Shown here piece after piece: positions 62,424 through 64,000 of a stretch of 64,000 bases of DNA. Numbering within the stretch: the first letter of the stretch is position 1; each line of letters opens with the position of its first letter. Source of the DNA: Montifringilla adamsi (Eukaryota; Chordata; Aves; Passeriformes; Passeridae); assembly GCA_017590115.1 (NCBI GenBank), contig JAGGNK010012114.1, positions 3,620,389 to 3,684,388 of the forward strand, given 5' to 3'. The position numbers were made by a program, and so were the translations under genes. The notes below the pieces were generated by a model that was not told where the DNA came from, ran no database searches, and was given only the letters and a program-made list of their open reading frames with translations.

Positions 62424-64000
62424 GTATGTAATTTGTAGAATTTCACTTATGCCTTGTCTTTTTGTTGGATTTAATGTGACTGTGTTGGCAGCAGCATGAG
62501 ATTGTCCTTCACCTGTGCACCATTCCACTCTGAAACATTTGTCCTGACTTGTTTCAGTGCTACAGAGTTCAATATTGATTGGGTTTCTGAGAAAATCTCA
62601 GACTGAGTACCTAGTTCTTTGCAACTCCTGCACATCAAGAGTATTGCCACTCTGCATTGCCCCCCATAGGTACAGAGTCCTTCAAATCACTGCTTGGGGC
62701 TGTAGTCCCTCCTCAGAAAGTTCCTCAGCTTGTCACTGACATCAGTAATATTGGGGGTTACTTCTGAGTAGCATGTTTCAAAATTACTGTTCTACTGTTC
62801 GCAATCACAAAACCAGTTCTGAAGATGCCTGGGGGCATAGCAAGCAAAACCCGAGTTTCTTGTGACCCCCCCAGACAGGGAGTGGTGATCCTGCTGTGGA
62901 GATCCGATGGCATTGTGTGTTGTGAGAGTGATGGAAGAGCAAATCTCCGCATGGAACAGTACGGCAGAACAGAGAATTATTCCTCACTTGCTGGGGATCT
63001 GCAAAACCAAAACATTATCTAGAGCAGTGTAGAAACTCTGCTGGTCCCTGCATACTTGACATTAATGCCCTGAAGCCAGTTTATTCCTTTGGCATAGTGT
63101 ATCTCAGTAGTCTTCATTCCAATAGGACCCACTTATTGAAATATTTTCCATTTTTCTTAGACTTTCACCATTATATTCTGATATAACTCCCAACAGTGGG
63201 TGTCTCTGGAGTAGCTTTGAAATTAATTTATTTAGGCATTTGACATCCAGACTCTGCTTTTCTAGGCACTGTTATGTCCCGCAGGTAATTTCTCATCTTT
63301 TTTTCTGGAAAAATAAATTTCAGTTTTGCTAATGCTGCTCCTGACAAAATCAGAGCTGTCATTCAGGTTTTGGGTTCAGAGTTATTGTAAAAAAGCAGAA
63401 TAAAGGTATTAAGAGCCAGGAAAACTACTTCCCTAATGGTATTCACTGTAACTGGTGGTCTTCCTTGATTTTTGTGCAGTGATGCTTTACCTCATTTAGC
63501 CACTATAGTGGCTGCAGTTTAGAAAACACACACAGAAGAGAAGTGCAGGGTAGTATTTTCTTCCAGTCTGTGGTGGAAGAACCAAATTTGAGTAAGAACA
63601 CAAGCCTGTGTCATGGTAACTGTGAGGTACAGTTAGCTACTCTGTTAACAGCTGTTTCTTTTATTCTTTCTTTCCTTGCTTGTTCCTAGTATGCAATGAA
63701 GCTTCTTGATCACTGGGCTGTATTTATTCTTCTACTACAGTTTGTAATTTTTAATCTCTGAATTCCATTAATGAGGCTGTCAAATCTCAGCCAGTCTCCT
63801 TGTGTGGAAGTTTTTTTTTAGATATAATTATAGATTTCTTTGGCATCTTGATGTGAGGCATATAAATGGCCTCCTCACCCTTACTCCAGGGTGTACTACT
63901 CCAGAGTACTACACCCCTACTCCAGAGTTTTCATCCCCCATGATGCAGGGCTGGATAATGATCCCTTTGGATCTGGCAGCCTTCAGAAGGCCTCTGCAAC
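62424..64000 (+). other. SEMA6A: SEMA6A intron 6, 5' part (runs off the window)
   Basis: The intron starts GTATGTAA. No further coding exon is found to the window end. A small cluster of imperfect CTACTCCAGAG-type repeats lies at 63880-63932 (three or four units). Otherwise the DNA is ordinary intron. Confidence 0.8.
63880..63932. repeat. Imperfect tandem repeat (CTACTCCAGAG-like)
   Basis: The word TACTCCAG recurs three times in about 50 bp, separated by variants of GGTGTACTA and TACACCC. It is a short degenerate minisatellite in intron 6. Confidence 0.65.

Overview
The window looks like vertebrate, most probably avian, genomic DNA. It carries the 5' half of one large gene, SEMA6A (semaphorin 6A, a transmembrane axon-guidance ligand and receptor), on the + strand. 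Five coding exons were identified by direct translation: residues 1-33, 34-73, 73-93, 94-114 and 115-148. They join in frame with canonical GT-AG junctions and give the signal peptide, the short N-terminal segment and the first part of the Sema domain. The window ends inside the following intron, so the rest of the Sema domain, the PSI domain, the membrane span and the cytoplasmic tail lie beyond position 64000. The bird assignment rests on two CR1 LINE tails of the bird/reptile type, the very low interspersed-repeat density, and a protein close to but not identical with mammalian SEMA6A. If synteny follows chicken the locus would be on the Z chromosome, but that is background knowledge and not visible here.

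Layout. Positions 1 to about 3230 form a strong CpG island with tandem GC boxes (the promoter) and a probable long non-coding first exon ending near 1426, which contains several upstream ORFs. Immediately downstream is a run of 38 uninterrupted C. Intron 1 fills about 1427-51999 and holds no convincing second gene. It contains a second, isolated CpG-rich patch at 13390-13735 that may be an alternative promoter, two CR1 fragments (10111-10284 and 43894-44095), two ancient L2/MIR-like relics (about 29710-29790 and 34718-34807), and a very long pure TTTC array (36072-36380). Exon 2 (52000-52137) carries the start codon, fixed by an in-frame stop just upstream. The remaining coding exons are at 54501-54618, 59804-59864, 61421-61483 and 62322-62423. 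An AAAGG array (59228-59357) sits about 450 bp upstream of the 59804 exon.

I translated the exons and read their splice sites by eye. The repeat family calls come from recognising consensus-like phrases, without any search. The other open reading frames are short, overlapping or low-complexity and I regard them as chance. No operon, CRISPR array, phage or other novel multi-gene system is present. The points most worth a second look are the uORF-rich leader, the internal CpG island, and the pyrimidine/purine arrays capable of non-B DNA.
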